From positions 434,001-498,000 of the forward strand of contig KV918768.1 in assembly GCA_002049455.2 (NCBI GenBank): 64,000 nucleotides of DNA. Direction: 5' to 3'. Positions 1 to 11,954 of this stretch are shown here, one piece after another. The stretch is from Porphyra umbilicalis (taxonomy: Eukaryota > Rhodophyta > Bangiophyceae > Bangiales > Bangiaceae). How positions within the stretch are numbered: position 1 is the first letter of the stretch; every line of letters starts with the position of its first letter. A program made the translations under genes and the position numbers. Under the pieces are notes generated by a model. That model had not been told where the DNA came from. It worked only from the letters and a program-made list of their open reading frames with translations, and ran no database searches.

Positions 1-2090
1 GGCCCCCCCTGCGTTCTTTTTGACCGTCGCCACGGCGCGCCGCGCCGCAGCAGCAGCGTCGGCGGCCGCGGTCAAGACCGGCGGCCGGACACGGCCGACG
101 CGCGGGGCCACCCGACGGGGCGCCGCCGCGGTCGGCGCCGCGACGGCGGCGGCGCCGCCGCCGCGCCGTCGTCCCCGCCGCCCGCGGTGGGGGCGGCGGC
201 GGGTGGCCCACCGCCGCCCCCGCCACGCGTGGCAATGGCGGCGGGGGGCGGGGGGCCCCCCCGCCCGCCGCGCCGGCCTCTGCCGGCGGGCCGCCCGCGG
301 GGGGGATGCGCCCAAGCGGCCGCGCGACCGCGGCGGGCCACCAATGCAGGCGGGGGGGGGCTTCGTGCACGCGCCGCGCACGCGTACGCGCGCCCCTGGG
401 ACGCCGTGCCGCCACGGGGGGGGTGGGGGGGGGCGCCCCAGGCCCTCCCCGCCGTTGCGCGCGGGGGCGACCGCCGGCCGGCACCGTGGGGCGGCGACCG
501 GCGACGGCGGCAACGGCGGCGGTGGCGGCGGTGGCGGCGGCGTGGCGTTTGGGTTTTCTCGGCCGCGCGGCAGCACCGGGGGCGCCCCCGCCGACGGCGG
601 CCGTCTGGGCCGGCGCAGTCGGCCCGCCGCGGGGCGCACCGGCGGCCGCCGCTGACGCTGCCGCCGTGCCGTCGGGCGGGGGTGGCCGGCAGCGCCGCCC
701 CCCCGCGGTCCGCGCCACGACACGGGCCGTGCGGGGCGCGCCGCCGCCGGCGGCCGGCGGCTCCCGCACCGGCGGGCGCCGCCGCTGCCGGCCGCTGCGC
801 GGCGCGCGTCGGGGCGGGCACGGCAGACGCCGCGGCGCGCCGCACCGTGCGGCTGCGTGCCGTGCGGGTGCGGCGAGGGGGGGGGGGGCGCGCGGGCGCC
901 GCGCCGGCGGGCGCATCTCGACCGCCGACGACCGGCGGCGGCGGTCGCGGCGGCAGCGCCGCGTGCCGCGGTCGGCGGCGGCCGCGCGCGCGCGCGCGCG
1001 CGGCGCGGCGGGGTGCCCCGCGGTGCGCCGCGGGCGCGGGTGCGGCCGCCCGCGGAGCGCCGCCGCCCCCGTCGACGGCCGCGTCGGGTGGCCGCGTCGG
1101 TTCCTTTCTTTTCTTGTTCATGTTTTTTCTGTCCACGGCGCCCGCCCGCCCCGTGCGGTGCGCAGTTGCAAACGTCCCCGCGGCGACGCCGGCGGCCCGT
1201 CTTGGGTGCCCTCGCACCGCCGTGCCGCCAGTCGCATTTTTGGCCGTCCCCGCACCGCGACGCCGCGTCCACTGGACCGTCGCTCGCAGCATCTTGGGCG
1301 GCAACGCCCCGTCTGCCGCCTCTGCTCCTCCGCGAGGGCGCCCGCCGCTCCCCCGCCCGCCCCGCACTCCTGCCGCCGCCACAGCCCTCCAGCCGCCGCT
1401 GCAGCGATCAGCGGCGCGGCCGCCACCTCACCGCGCCCCGCCCCCGCCCACCCCTGCCGCCTCCCCGCAGCGCCCGACACGCCCGCCGACCGCCTCGTGG
1501 GGCGCCACCCCCCCCTTCCTCGCCCCCCTCGCAAGGGGTGTCGCCGTGAAGCGAAGTGGTGGCGCCCACGCCATGTCGGCCGCCGCTGTAGGCATCCCCC
1601 CCCCATCCTCCCGCCCCACGGGCGCGTCACGACAGCAGGCATCACACCCGCCCGCCCCCTGTCCCCCCCCCTGCGACGGGCGGGCCCGCCTCTCGCCCCC
1701 CGACGGTGCCGCGGCGGCCGCCGCCGCGGCGGCGGCGGCAATAGCGACGGGCCCCGCGGCGGGTCCGCGGTCGCGGCCGCGGTCGCGGCCGCGGTCGCGG
1801 TCGCGCGTGCGCCGCGCGCCGTCGCATGTGCGGGGTGGCGGCGGCGACGCGCGCGCGCGCGCGGCGCGGCGGCAGCGGCAGCGGCGCGCCGCCGCCACGC
1901 GGAGGTGGCGGCAGCGCCTCGGCGGCGGACGGTCGGCGGCCGCGGCGGCGGCCACGGGCACGGCCGCCGGCCACTGGGGGGGGGAGGGGGAGCCCGCACG
2001 GCTGCCCCGGTGCGGGCGCCCGCCGGCGGCGCCCGCGGCGCGGGGCGGTCGCCGAGAAGCGGCGCCCGGCGCGCGTGCGTTGACGACCGC
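1..2090. other. GC-rich low-complexity DNA, no gene recognised
   Basis: This stretch is almost entirely G and C, with runs such as CGCGCG near 980-1005 and a short tandem array of CGCGGTCGCGGC around 1765-1806. All six frames are open for long distances only because stop codons are rare at this composition. The conceptual products are Arg/Ala/Pro/Gly strings with no domain I recognise. A short T-rich island (about 1100-1135) is the only AT-rich interruption. No promoter or coding start can be defended. GC content drops sharply at about 2.1 kb, where repeat-rich DNA begins. Confidence 0.6.
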
Positions 2091-2460
2091 GCCCGACTGC
2101 CCGGCATGCGGTCGACAACATGGCGTCCCTGGCCCACGGGCGGACCATGGCGCTGCACGTGTGAATCCCTGAGAGCTCCGGGGGACTCCACGTGGCGCCC
2201 GGGGACCTCGACGATGCATCCGGAGCTCCACGTTGCAGTCTGCCAAGTAAGCCCTCACGAATGAGCGAAGACTTGCAAGCAGGGCATCGACATTAGACGA
2301 CATTTAATCAATCTGTGAAAACTTTGGGATATTCCGTTTGCTCGAAATAATGTTGAAGAAGCGCCCTCGGCCGGCCCCCGCCCTAGCGACTCGCAGTGAC
2401 TTCTATCGCTGTCTTCCCAGTTTTGGCCGATGTCGTTGATGTCAAGAAGGGTGATCAACT

Positions 2461-3215
2461 GTGCAGGGTGCTACCGGCTGTTACTGTTACGAGTGCTATT
2501 GCTGATCCCCGAATTTTGTCCTGGGGGACAGAGACAGAGACTGACTTTGAATAAGGGCACTTTATTGGTTTAAAACGACAGTAAGAAGGCATCGAAGCCA
2601 ATAGAAAGCCCGCATTCCGGGACCTTGCATCCAGCAGAACTCACTGTTTGTCGCCGCTTGATCCGCTTTTCTTGGCACGGAGCAAGCTGCCCACGCGAAA
2701 TCGAGATTATCTACTGTCTCCTTGCCAGAAGTGCAGAAAAAAAGAGGAGCTGATGTTGATTCACGCAGATGTACGCAATCAGGAGCACCAAGTCAGTCCC
2801 AGGGGCGCATCTGATTGGTGGAAAGTCGATCCGCAAGTCAGTCTCTGTCCACCAGGACTAAATTCGGGGATCAGCAATACAGGGTGCTACAGGCTGATAC
2901 ACGCTGACTCTGTTACAGGGTGCTACAGGGTGCTACAGGCTGGTACTGTTACGAATGCTCCAGGCTGCTACAGGCTGCTACACGCTGTTACTGTTACAGG
3001 GTGCTACAGGGTGCTACAGGCTGGTACTGTTACGAATGCTACAGGGTGCTACAGGGTGCTGCAGGTTGTTACTGTTACAGGGTGCTACAGGGTGCTACAG
3101 GGTGCTACAGGTTGTTACTGTTACAGGTTGCTATTAATACAGGGTGCTACAGGGTCTTAATGTCACAGGCTGCTACAGGCTGCTACAGGCTGCTGCATGG
3201 TACCGCGTACTACTG
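2461..3215. repeat. Minisatellite built on GGGTGCTACAG / CTGTTACTGTTAC units
   Basis: Short units of the type GGTGCTACAG, GGCTGCTACAG and TGGTACTGTTACGAATGCT repeat many times from 2880 to about 3200. The same units occur at 2461-2496, left of an inserted MITE (2499-2877), so the array originally ran across the insertion site. Long overlapping ORFs across it, rich in the residues T, G, C, Y and R, are by-products of the repeat and not genes. Confidence 0.85.
2499..2877. mobile_element. 379-bp MITE with TA target site, inserted in the minisatellite
   Basis: The ends are inverted repeats: TTGCTGATCCCCGAATTTTG on the left and its complement CGGGGATCAGCAA on the right. The similarity extends inward about 45 bp through an AGTCAGTCTCTGTC motif. 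TA dinucleotides flank both ends (2497-2498 and 2878-2879), as expected for a Tc1/mariner-like target duplication. No transposase is encoded. A second family member lies at 38301-38729, with matching TIRs and a shared internal segment related to CGAGATTATC. Confidence 0.8.
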
Positions 3216-3265
3216 ACAGCGTTGAAGAGAAGAGGCGGGTCGGGGTGACCGCGGTAGTTCGTTTT

Positions 3266-3583
3266 CTATTGAGGAGCGGGCAAGAGATTGAGGAGCTGAC
3301 AGAGCTTGGTTGACGTGTAGTTGATAAGAGAAGACCACAGGTAGCGCCAATCAACAAGGGTCGGAGGGTGGGGCGGGGTGACGCCGCCGTCCCCGCCGTC
3401 ACCGCCAGACGCGGCGCCGTCGGCGACGGGCGGCGGCCAGTCACCCGACAAGTCGAGGCCGACGGCGAGCAGGCGCGGCGCGTACGCTTCCGCCCACGCG
3501 AGCGCGTCGCGGTCGGCGGCTTCGGCGGCGTCCACGTCGTACCCCCCCCCCCCTCCCCAGGAAACTCTTCTCGGAGAGTCCAC
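3266..3583 (-). pseudogene. GC-rich protein-coding fragment, unidentified
   Basis: A 105-codon minus-strand frame has gene-like composition from about 3540 to 3360, containing AAEAADRDALAWAEAYAPRL and then an acidic/Gly-rich segment. It then runs into AT-richer sequence and stops at 3266. The upstream side is cut by a C-run near 3541-3556, beyond which the frame loses character. It resembles an exon or captured gene fragment between the minisatellite and the 628-bp element. I do not recognise the family. It could also be a chance ORF. Confidence 0.3.
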
Positions 3584-3644
3584 CTGTCACTTTGTAGACA
3601 GGAAAATAAGGATCCAAAAAACTCTATATGATTATATATATATT

Positions 3645-4272
3645 TGGTGCGTGTCCCAAAAATCAGACATGCGCGTTTTCTGAAGGAATGACACATCACT
3701 GCACGGGGACAAGTGGGGTGGGGTACCACAAAATTCACGACTGGCCTCCAGTGAAAGAGCCTCTCCCGACGCGTTCTTGGCTGACAACTCCTTAGTACCC
3801 GCCTGTGGGCACTTTTCTGTGGACCTCTCAGATAGCCCCGATGTTGGAGCCAGTCTTTTTGAGGTTCTTGGGGCTAGAGGTTTGCAAAGCCAAAGCTCAT
3901 GTGCTGGCTAAAGCTGCGGTGAGGGGTGTCCCAAAGCGTGTTTTCTTCACAGGGGGCTACATGGGGGTCTTTTTCACACTTTTACTGGTACGGTGGTGCC
4001 CTTTTCTTCGTGCACGAATTGTCAGCACATGCCTGCTCTAGTATCCGTGCATTTGATTGGGGCGCGTGATCGTCACCTGTCGAGGCTGCAATGAATAACA
4101 CTTTCCCCCCTGACACGTCAGGAGGTGCCTCCTCTGCTAACACAGTCAGGGGCCTTCATGGAAAAAGAGTGGGACCGAGTGGGTCGCATTTTTTTTTCGG
4201 ACCTTTGCAAAAGGCCAGTGGGCCGAGAAAAAAAGAAAAAACCGCGATGTCTCGTTTTTGGGACACGCACTA
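3645..4272 (+). mobile_element. 628-bp TIR element, copy A
   Basis: The ends are inverted repeats: TGGTGCGTGTCCCAAAAAT on the left, and the complement of TAGTGCGTGTCCCAAAAAC on the right. The copy at 15168-15795 is the same length and lies in the opposite orientation, with alignable sequence throughout (for example the shared GGAGCCAGTCTTTTTGAGGTT type segment). The right flank begins TA; the left TA appears mutated to TT. No convincing transposase ORF is present, so this is a non-autonomous element, probably Tc1/mariner-like by its TA site. Confidence 0.85.
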
Positions 4273-5181
4273 TAGCGCCCTCTCTCTCTATATATCTACA
4301 TATCACACCCGAAAAACAGTATCGTCAGAATTAGAGGCCAAGACGGCAGTGCGTGGCACACCAGAAAAGTATCGCACCCCCAGCGCCTCGCACATGATAG
4401 GACACATCCTAAACGAGACGGTACAGGGCGTGGTCTGTGCGAGCGGCGTCCCCCCCTCCGAAACCAATCGCCTCTCACGTAAAAACGACACTTAAAAATC
4501 ACCAGATAGACTGGCAAGAAATTGGAATCACACCCGACGCTCAGCACAATCGCAAGAACATCAAAATCCGTCTCACTGTATCGGACGGTCTTCCCATGGG
4601 GGCTTTCTTGACAAAGGCGATTCAAATAGTGTGGTCTCCGCGACGAGAGACTGACAGCGACTTAAGTTGTAGTCGCTCCGGCTAGGGTTCGGCCCAGCTA
4701 CAATTAGCGACCATCGCCTGCTGTTTCGTGCTTTCTGACATAGATGGAACGATGCTCCAATCAGCGAGCTTGTCGAGCCAAGCTGCATCAGATCAACTTG
4801 ACAGAGCCCGACTGCACAAACGACGTGGCCGATGCGACCGAATCCGCGGCAATAGTGAAGTAGAAGTCCGGATCAGAAAGTTCACCAAGAGCGCGAAAGG
4901 TCGATGGTTTGGGGACGATATGGACTTAGGCACCGTCGCCGGCCGAACGCCCGATGATGGCCTGATCAGTGAGTCGATTTGGAAAGCCGAGCCCGTGAGG
5001 AAGTCCTGATGATGACGTGAGGAAAGCGCTACGTAGAACGACTCGTCTGGGTAACGAGTACTTGTTTGACCAGGGTAGGTCGTCCACAGGACAACGTTGC
5101 CCGATGCAGTTTCTGACGTAAGTACAACCGGCGTGTAGGTCACGGTGGCGGACGTCAGGATGGCGCACATGGAGGAGGAAC
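4273..5181. other. Intergenic stretch, no gene supported
   Basis: Mixed-GC DNA between the 628-bp element and the frameshifted minus-strand ORF. A minus-strand frame (5326-4793) overlaps it and includes the readable stretch VVLTSETASGNVVLWTTYP. It might be a further frameshifted continuation of the ORF at 5182-6395, but I cannot identify it and would not call it a gene. Confidence 0.4.
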
Positions 5182-6395
5182 TTAAACCGTCAAGGTTCTT
5201 TTTGAAACCGCTTGGCCTTTCTTGTGCAAGCCCAGAAACGCCAGCACGTGAGGATACTTCACCACAGGTTGAGTTGGCGTTCGGCTGGCGAGAAACGTGA
5301 TTGGGCCTAGCTCTGAGGCGGGCCACATGACGTGACCCGCGGACGAGAGGGTGTTAACGAACCACTCCTGGGCGGCCTGGCGGCCCGACAGCCCCGCCGC
5401 AGTCCCAGTCGCCAGCACCGTCCGCAGGCGCATCTCCGCGCCGCCGTGGTCGTCCCCGTCTTCAATGACGATCACCTCGTCTAGCTCCATGGGCGGCAGC
5501 GACGGCGGCAACGGCGGCCGCAGCGGCGGAGGTGGTGGTGGAGACGGCTTCCGTGGCGGCGGCGTCGGAGATCGGTCGGGGAAGGGTGGGCGTCCGCCCC
5601 AATACGACCCCTCCCAGTCATCGCCGCCACAGTAGCCGTAAAACGACGGCGGTTCCTGATCGTCCTCAGACGACGGGTATGTGGTCGGTGGCCCGTCATC
5701 CCCGCGGGAGGGCCCTGCCCCCCAACTCGCGGACGCGGCCATCGGCAACATCCCGCCCCCCAAGGCGCGGGTGCCGCCACCTTCAGCATCGCCACGGGGC
5801 GAGCAATCCCCGCTTTCCAATGCGCGGGCGCCGCGGGCGGCAGTGTCGCCAGGCACGCCGCGGGTGGCGTCGAGAGCGTTGCGCGGGAGGGCGCTGAATG
5901 TGAAGACCTAGTGGTGGAACGTAGCCCCACCAGCCACGCCGCCGGCGGAGTCGGGAGCGTCGCGGGGAGGGGCGATGACCTCTCCGGCTCGGCCGCGGTC
6001 GGTGACGTCACATGCCCGGTCGCGCGCGGTGGCCCCGCCAACCAGGCAGAGGTGGGCGGCAGCGCCGGACAGGCCGCGGGCGGCAGCCCCGCCCGCCAGG
6101 CCGATGGCGGCAGCAGTGCCGGCCCGGCAGCGGGCGGCGGTAGCGCCGGCCAGGCCGCGGGTGGCGGCGGCCCGACCGCCGACATCGAACGCCGCCGCGT
6201 CGCCAGCGGGTACGAGGCGCCTGGCGGGGTGCCACCCGAGGGCGCCGACCGCCGCCTGTTGCGGTGACTGGCGGCGCCGGCGAGGACCTTGTTGGCGTCC
6301 TTGTCACGATGAGGATTCTCCTTCTCCCTCGCGCGAGATTGCTGGACGCGCAGCCGGGACGCAGCGCGCTGCGCCTCCGATGGTGGTGGCGGCAT
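5182..6395 (-). pseudogene. Frameshifted Pro/Ala-rich ORF, unidentified
   Basis: The minus-strand reading starts at ATG 6395, with a basic N-terminus (RLRVQQSRAREKENPHRDKD) and then Pro/Ala-Trp repeats of the type PALPPPAAGPALLPPSAW. It switches frame between about 5890 and 5750 into a frame open from 5856 to 5182. The second frame holds an acidic aromatic segment (EDDQEPPSFYGYCGGDDW), a Pro-rich linker, a DEVIVIEDGDD acidic patch and a globular-looking C-terminus ending at 5182. Composition and third-position GC suggest that this was coding. I do not recognise either half. It may be an ORF of a mobile element or two adjacent ORFs. Confidence 0.35.
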
Positions 6396-9379
6396 GATGG
6401 GCGGTCGGACGTGGCGACGACGAGGATGGAAGCGGCGGGGACGGGGGCAGGGAGTGTGGGGTCCACCGCGCGAGTGGCCGCACATTCGCGGCAGCAGGGC
6501 CGCAGCGGCGGCACAGGTTGCCGATATACTGTGTTGTGGTCGGTCAACTGCCTTTCATGATGCAGGCGGAGGGGAGGGGAGCAGATGAGGTGCTGCTGTC
6601 AACGGACGCGCCGCGCCCACACGCGTGCAAGTGACGCGCCGTGTGTCGCTCGAGATCATAAGCGGCCCGACCGGGGAGACACGGATACCGGCGCCAGCAG
6701 TTACCACTCGGCCGCCAGGACAGCGCCCGGTGCGCACGCGTGCCCGCGACACACGCCCCTATCTCTACCCTGTCCCCACACTGGCCACCGCTAAACTTTC
6801 TCTCGCAGTCGGCACTGACTACGGGGTGCCAGCGACGGCGTCGGCACCGCCTCCGGCGACTTTTGGGAGCACGCGTGGCATCTCTTGTCGCCCAACCACG
6901 ATATTGGCGGAAGCGGCGGCGCGGACGCACTTGCTGCAGTCACAACCTTGCGCTTCCTTTGGTCCACGCACACCGCATGAATTGACCAGCCACTCTGCAA
7001 TTTCAAGTTTTGAGATCACCAAAAGCGGCACGACGATTTGGCGAACAAGGAATGGTCCCGGAATCTGATTGGCGCGCTGCATGACAGATGGCCACCGCAA
7101 GAATGACTGGAAATACGTGTCGCGGAAAGAACGGAGCATGTCATGATGATTGGCGGGCTTTTGTGCTCAGTTGCGCCGGCATGGGAGGAGAGAAATCGCC
7201 GCGTTTGAGGAGTCATCTAGACGAGGGGGTAGGGCCAGCCAGCATATATGGTGCAATATAATACTGGAACAAGGGCACGGTCAATGTATCTGACTGGCGT
7301 GCACGGTTGCGGATACACACGCCGATACTTGCAGTACGTAAAGATCATCGAGTCCTCATTGGCCTTCCAGGGCCGCTGTGCTATCGCGCCACCGTCCGGG
7401 CGTCGTTCGAGCCGGAGTGGCTCATATAAATCAGGCCGCATCTGCGCAGGACGTCTTTCGCCCTTTGTCATATCCACTTATGCAGTCCTACCGTACCACC
7501 GCCCTCCTCCTCGCCACCGCGGTGGCCAGCTGCACCCTCGCGCCGCACAGTGTCTCCGCGGGCTAGGACGACCGCCCTGCCCGCCTCCACTTTCTTTCTC
7601 AGATACTTCCGCGGCGAGATGCCTCTGTTGTGCGCGTTTTCGTCCGATGTGAGGCGGGCGTGCGTGTGGTAACAAAAAAGGCGCGAACAAATACACTGTA
7701 GCAACGCTGACAGTACAAAAGAGAAGGACGCAAAGGGTCAACCTACGGAGAGGACCTAGACGGCGCAAAGGCGCGCAAGGGCTAAGACTCGAGAGGGACA
7801 CCAAGATTTAGATGGCGAGCAAGACGGGGCGGCGCAGGCCGTGGCCGGCGAAGAGAGAACAAGACAACAACATACGAAAAAGAGAGACGAAAGAGTAACC
7901 CCGGGCCCGAATAGGGGGGGCTACTTCGAGAGGGACGGCCGTCCCGCAGTCCGCAATCCGAAGTGCAGAAAGACGGGCGCGAGTCCCGGTAGGGCCCAAA
8001 TGATTAGAATTAGCCCGTGCCAAACGCAACAGTGCGAGCGCAGCGCGAGGGGCGCACTTGCGAAGGAGTGGGGCGGAAAGTGGGAACGAGTTGCGGGCAA
8101 GGCCTGGCTCGATGGGGCAGGGGACCAGTGCGGTATTCAGCTGGGGCCGATTGGGAGGTTCAGCTCTGTATTGTGATTGCCATAGAGGTAAAACCTTTTG
8201 GATTGTGGGAGGCGTAGTTGTTTATGACGCGCACCTGCGCTGATGGAAGTCGATCAGTAGCGGCGGTTTCTGTTGGTGTCAGTTGCTGATCTGGATCTGT
8301 TTGGCGTGTGTGGCGTTGTCCCGTGATCAAGCTTGCGGACCGCGATCTCGGTCGCAAGGCGGCGCCGTCGACGCCAGAGTAATACAATCAAATAAAAAGG
8401 AATGATGTCTAAACGCGAAGGAACGACAGGTCTTCTGGCTTCTTGGCTGTGCTGGTGCGCCATCAGACGGTTGTTCTACGGTGGGTGACACCGAGCCTTA
8501 AACCGGTTGCTCCACAGGGCGTGGGCTAGTGGTGGCCCGCCGCAATGTGTACGTGGCGCTTGTCTGACTCCGACCGCGAGGGGCCGACGCATTTCTGTGC
8601 TAGCCTACTCTCCAGTTTACGTAGTGGCCGCTTGGCAGCTTTACGCTCACCTTAGAAGAGAGGTCTTAAGACGCGTGCCTGCCTGTCCGGGAGAGAGGGT
8701 ACGAATGAAGACGAGCGATCATTTTATTGGAGTGCCGGCCGCATCTCTGCCCGAGACGTCCGTTTTCGCCATCCAAGTCCCGGTTTTTCAGGCCCTCGAT
8801 AGAACATTTGTCAGCCAGAGCATTCATCTGTCACGTCTCAAGCGCACGCGTCCTTGTTTTCCTAGAGAAGGCTGGTGAGGGGGGGCAAAGAGGTTCTAAC
8901 AGCTGTACGCGGCGGGATGGACCTATGATTGAACGGCGGCTGTCATCGAAATGGATGCACCGCGCTCTGTATTGGGTGCATGACAGGTTTTGTGGACGCC
9001 GGCCTCGCGTCGGATTGTCGTCTGTCGTTATATTCTGGGCCATTGCGTATGGGTGTCGGCCGGCCGCCACTGAGCGCATCCGTCGCCTCTCCGATGACCT
9101 TACGGCTCGCACAACACAGGACACTGCGCCCTCGCTTCGAGTCGCAGACGTCTGTTGTGGTCAGAAGCTTCCCCACGGGAGACGCTGAGCAGCGCCGCCC
9201 TTCGAGCGACTCATGCGTTTCCACTCGGTTGTTTTGAGACTTTGCATGCGAGAGTAAACACAGAGCCAGTGTGAACTGTGCAGCCGTCGGGACTTGCTGC
9301 CGTCCATAAGAAGTTCGTAAAGGAACGACTTGCGCTGGTCATATCCTGGCTTGTCGGTGGCAGGTTGACCTAGGCGGAG
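6396..9379. other. Gene-poor stretch, nothing identified
   Basis: About 3 kb with only short, unrelated ORFs on both strands (the longest are about 120-150 codons, at 6625-7068, 8507-8878 and 8727-9188). None has a recognisable motif. TATATAA-like AT-rich spots occur (for example near 7240) but cannot be tied to a gene. Confidence 0.4.
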
Positions 9380-9404
9380 ATGGCAGAGCTCGGGGGAGTC
9401 AGTG

Positions 9405-10385
9405 TGGCCACTTTGAGGCGGTGGTATCGGGTGTTGCGTAGGACACTTGCCTTTTGGCCTGATGAAGCTCTAGGTCAACAACATTACGACATCACCGTTT
9501 TACCCCAACTTCCTGATCGCGGTGCCGTCGCTAATTGTCGTATCCCCGGTGGCCGTTCTGGCTAAGATCTCAGAGATCTGGCTGAAACTCTTGCATCTTA
9601 CAGGCCGGGAAGGGCCGCCCAACTGGCCTTCCACCCTTTCGCGCGTGTTGCGCGCCGTTGGGTACACCAACAAGCGCGTCCCCAAGCACTTTCACCGACG
9701 CCGTGCTCATCGCCAACGTAAGCCCGCGCAAGAGATACGCTGCGTGCCCATAAAGTGCATTGTCACCATGGTCGAGGTGCACAAAGTCGGTTCAACATGC
9801 TATCGTCAGTACGGCTGGGTGCTGCGCGGTGTGCGCGACGAGGTCATAGTATCAGAGCCCCGCAAGAGCCCCCGCTACTCTGCGATGGCAGCTGTGAGCA
9901 TCGACGGCGTTTTTGAGGGGATGAAGTGCGCTGTACCTCCATCCTACGCTGCTCTCGTCTACGCGCTCTTCTTACAAGCCCTGGCGCCATCCATGGGAAA
10001 GTGGAATCCGGACCTACCCACCAAGTAGTGGGAGGCGCAAGGTTTCTGCTCTGTCCTTCTCATCGAAAATGCCGCAATCCACATCGATGAGGCCGACGAC
10101 CTGGCGTGTCAGTACGGTGTCATTGTGCTTCGGCTTTCTCCGTACTCGCCGGATTTGGCAGCACTGGAGGGCGTCTTCACAATCCTGAAGCAGTGGAGTG
10201 CGGCCGAGTCAGCACAGTACCGGCTAGCTGGTGTTGTGATGCCCAATTGAAAGCGCATGGGCAAGTGCGTTGGCTTGATTGAAGACATAGGCTTAAGATG
10301 GTCGACTACGGCTCAGTGTGCCAGCCAGTTTGAGAGATTTTATTGCGAGTGGCTTCGTCAAGACGCAGCGTATGTAGGCGAGAGC
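9405..10385 (+). pseudogene. Tc1/mariner-type transposase fossil (DDE_3 superfamily)
   Basis: From about 9550 the frame shows an HTH-like stretch (GPPNWPSTLSRVLRAVGYT), then YRQYGWVLRGVRDE. After an in-frame TAG at 10026-10028 it continues with SVLLIENAAIHIDEADD and LRLSPYSPDLAALEGVFTIL, the typical C-terminal DDE_3 signature. In active relatives the first catalytic Asp sits just before the VHK-like motif and the second is in a DNAxxH motif. Here these positions read MVEVHK and ENAAIH, so both Asp are lost, while the third acidic residue (ALEGVF) remains. Further stops follow (TGA near 10250). This is a dead transposon copy. I did not locate its TIRs. Confidence 0.75.
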
Positions 10386-10480
10386 AGTGGTGGGATAAAC
10401 GAGGGGATAGAACAGGGTATGCACAAGAAAGGATAGGGAGGATGTGGGCATGATGAGTGGGCAGACGAGAATTTTAAGAG

Positions 10481-10870
10481 CATTCCCACCAATGTCGGGC
10501 CAACGGTCTGAAACGGTGAAATGAAACCGCTACGTGTGGCCCTGCGAGTGGTCAGTTGCCAACGGGCCAACGCGTTGCCAACGGGCAATGTAATGGGTGA
10601 AATAGAGTGGGCTACCTTTCGAAGATCTGAGCGCCGTTGGCCTCGGCGTTGTTGGCCGCACTGGGTGGTTGCCAACGAAGGACACGTATCAGCGTCGTCG
10701 CAAGTATCGAAATGAAGCGGCGTCCGTCGAATACGTGCCGAAAATGTCACGGAAAGCGTGTGAACGGAGCCCGAACAGCCCAAATCATGGCAGTCTAACG
10801 AGACACGTGGAGGCCTTTCGGTACCAATTTGGATCGAATCCGCACGAGTGCGTGACGTGTGTTGCAGTCG
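10481..10870 (-). mobile_element. Degenerate non-autonomous element, copy C (terminus shared with 14767-15075)
   Basis: Its left end carries AGAGCATTCCCACCAATGTC followed by GGGCCAACG, which is the complement of the right end of the element ending at 15075. Inside are several short palindromic GTTGCCAACGGGCCAACG units like those of the other copy. The far end cannot be fixed, and the limit given is approximate. No coding sequence is recognised. Confidence 0.45.
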
Positions 10871-11950
10871 CACCCCCCCAGGTTGCGCGAGGCCTTGGAG
10901 ACTGAGTCATGCCGGTCGAACGGTCACCTTCAGCCATCGTGGCCTGCCGATTTGCGCAGAGCAGTGGCCCAAGAGCTGTCTACGTGCCCCCCTCTACTGT
11001 GTGCATCCCACCCTTTGCTGACTGGGGCGGTTTCAAACGAGCTGGCACGCCCGCTCTTAGGGCTGTGCTGCCCCAAAAAGGCCAAGGCTCGGCCAGAAAG
11101 GGTCAATAGATGGCAGCGACCCACGGCCAGGGACTTTTGAGTGCGTGTTTGTGCACTTGTGTGGTTGCCCCCTACTGTTGTGGGCACTGCAGGCAGTTGT
11201 GATCGTGGAAGCGTTGACAGCTCAGGGAGCAGGCTGACTGCAGAACCGTGCACTGGCTCGCCAATGCATGAACGTTGACGCCGGCTTTCACAGTACCACC
11301 TCTAGCCCCACCGCCCCCCCCGAAGTCTAATCCTGCCCCCACGTCCACCCGAGCACCCCCACCAATCTGCAGCAGCAAGAGGCGCTCGCCAGCCAACGAC
11401 GCGCGCACACTCCCCCCCAGCCTGCCTGCGCCGCCCGCCGACCCGGCGCGCGCGACCCTCCGCCCAGATTCCTCACCCTCTCAGCCACAACGCACGAACA
11501 ACCCAGCGGCCAGGGCACGGCCCACAGCTCCCGACCGGGTGCGGCGGACCCCTGCGCACCGTGGACAACCCTGGGCCGTGGCTCCCTCCAGCGGGCGCGA
11601 CCACACAGGCACGCGGGCGTGGTTGCTCTTGGTGGCGTAAGCACTTCAGCGCACAGCGGCCGCCAGCATGCGCCCCTCGGTCACCGCCGGCCTTGTCACC
11701 TCTGTGCCACACCTCCCGCTGTACCGCATTTTCTGTGTGGGGTATTGCTGTTGCATGAAAATTTGCGGACCTTAATAGTAAAACGCCCAGAGCAGAACAT
11801 TGTTTAAGTGGTCCTCTGCCGGTTTCCGGACTTGTCATTGGCCAAGACTGCTGTTTCTGGCGCAAATGATATTGTTCATATCGGTGAAAATTATAAAGTG
11901 AGAAACTCCACCGCACAAGCTCGAGCTGTGTTGTGGGATTTTGAAAAATA
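10871..11950. other. Intergenic stretch, no gene supported
   Basis: Mixed-composition DNA with short overlapping ORFs on both strands. A C-rich patch (11285-11480) gives Pro/Ala-rich frames. Nothing recognisable is present. The sequence becomes AT-richer at 11730-11950, just before the CGG tract. Confidence 0.4.
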
Positions 11951-11954
11951 CAAT

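Noticed and set aside
2648-3160. Tyr/Arg/Leu-rich ORFs around 2.9-3.2 kb
   Set aside because: Products of the minisatellite and the inserted MITE; not a gene.
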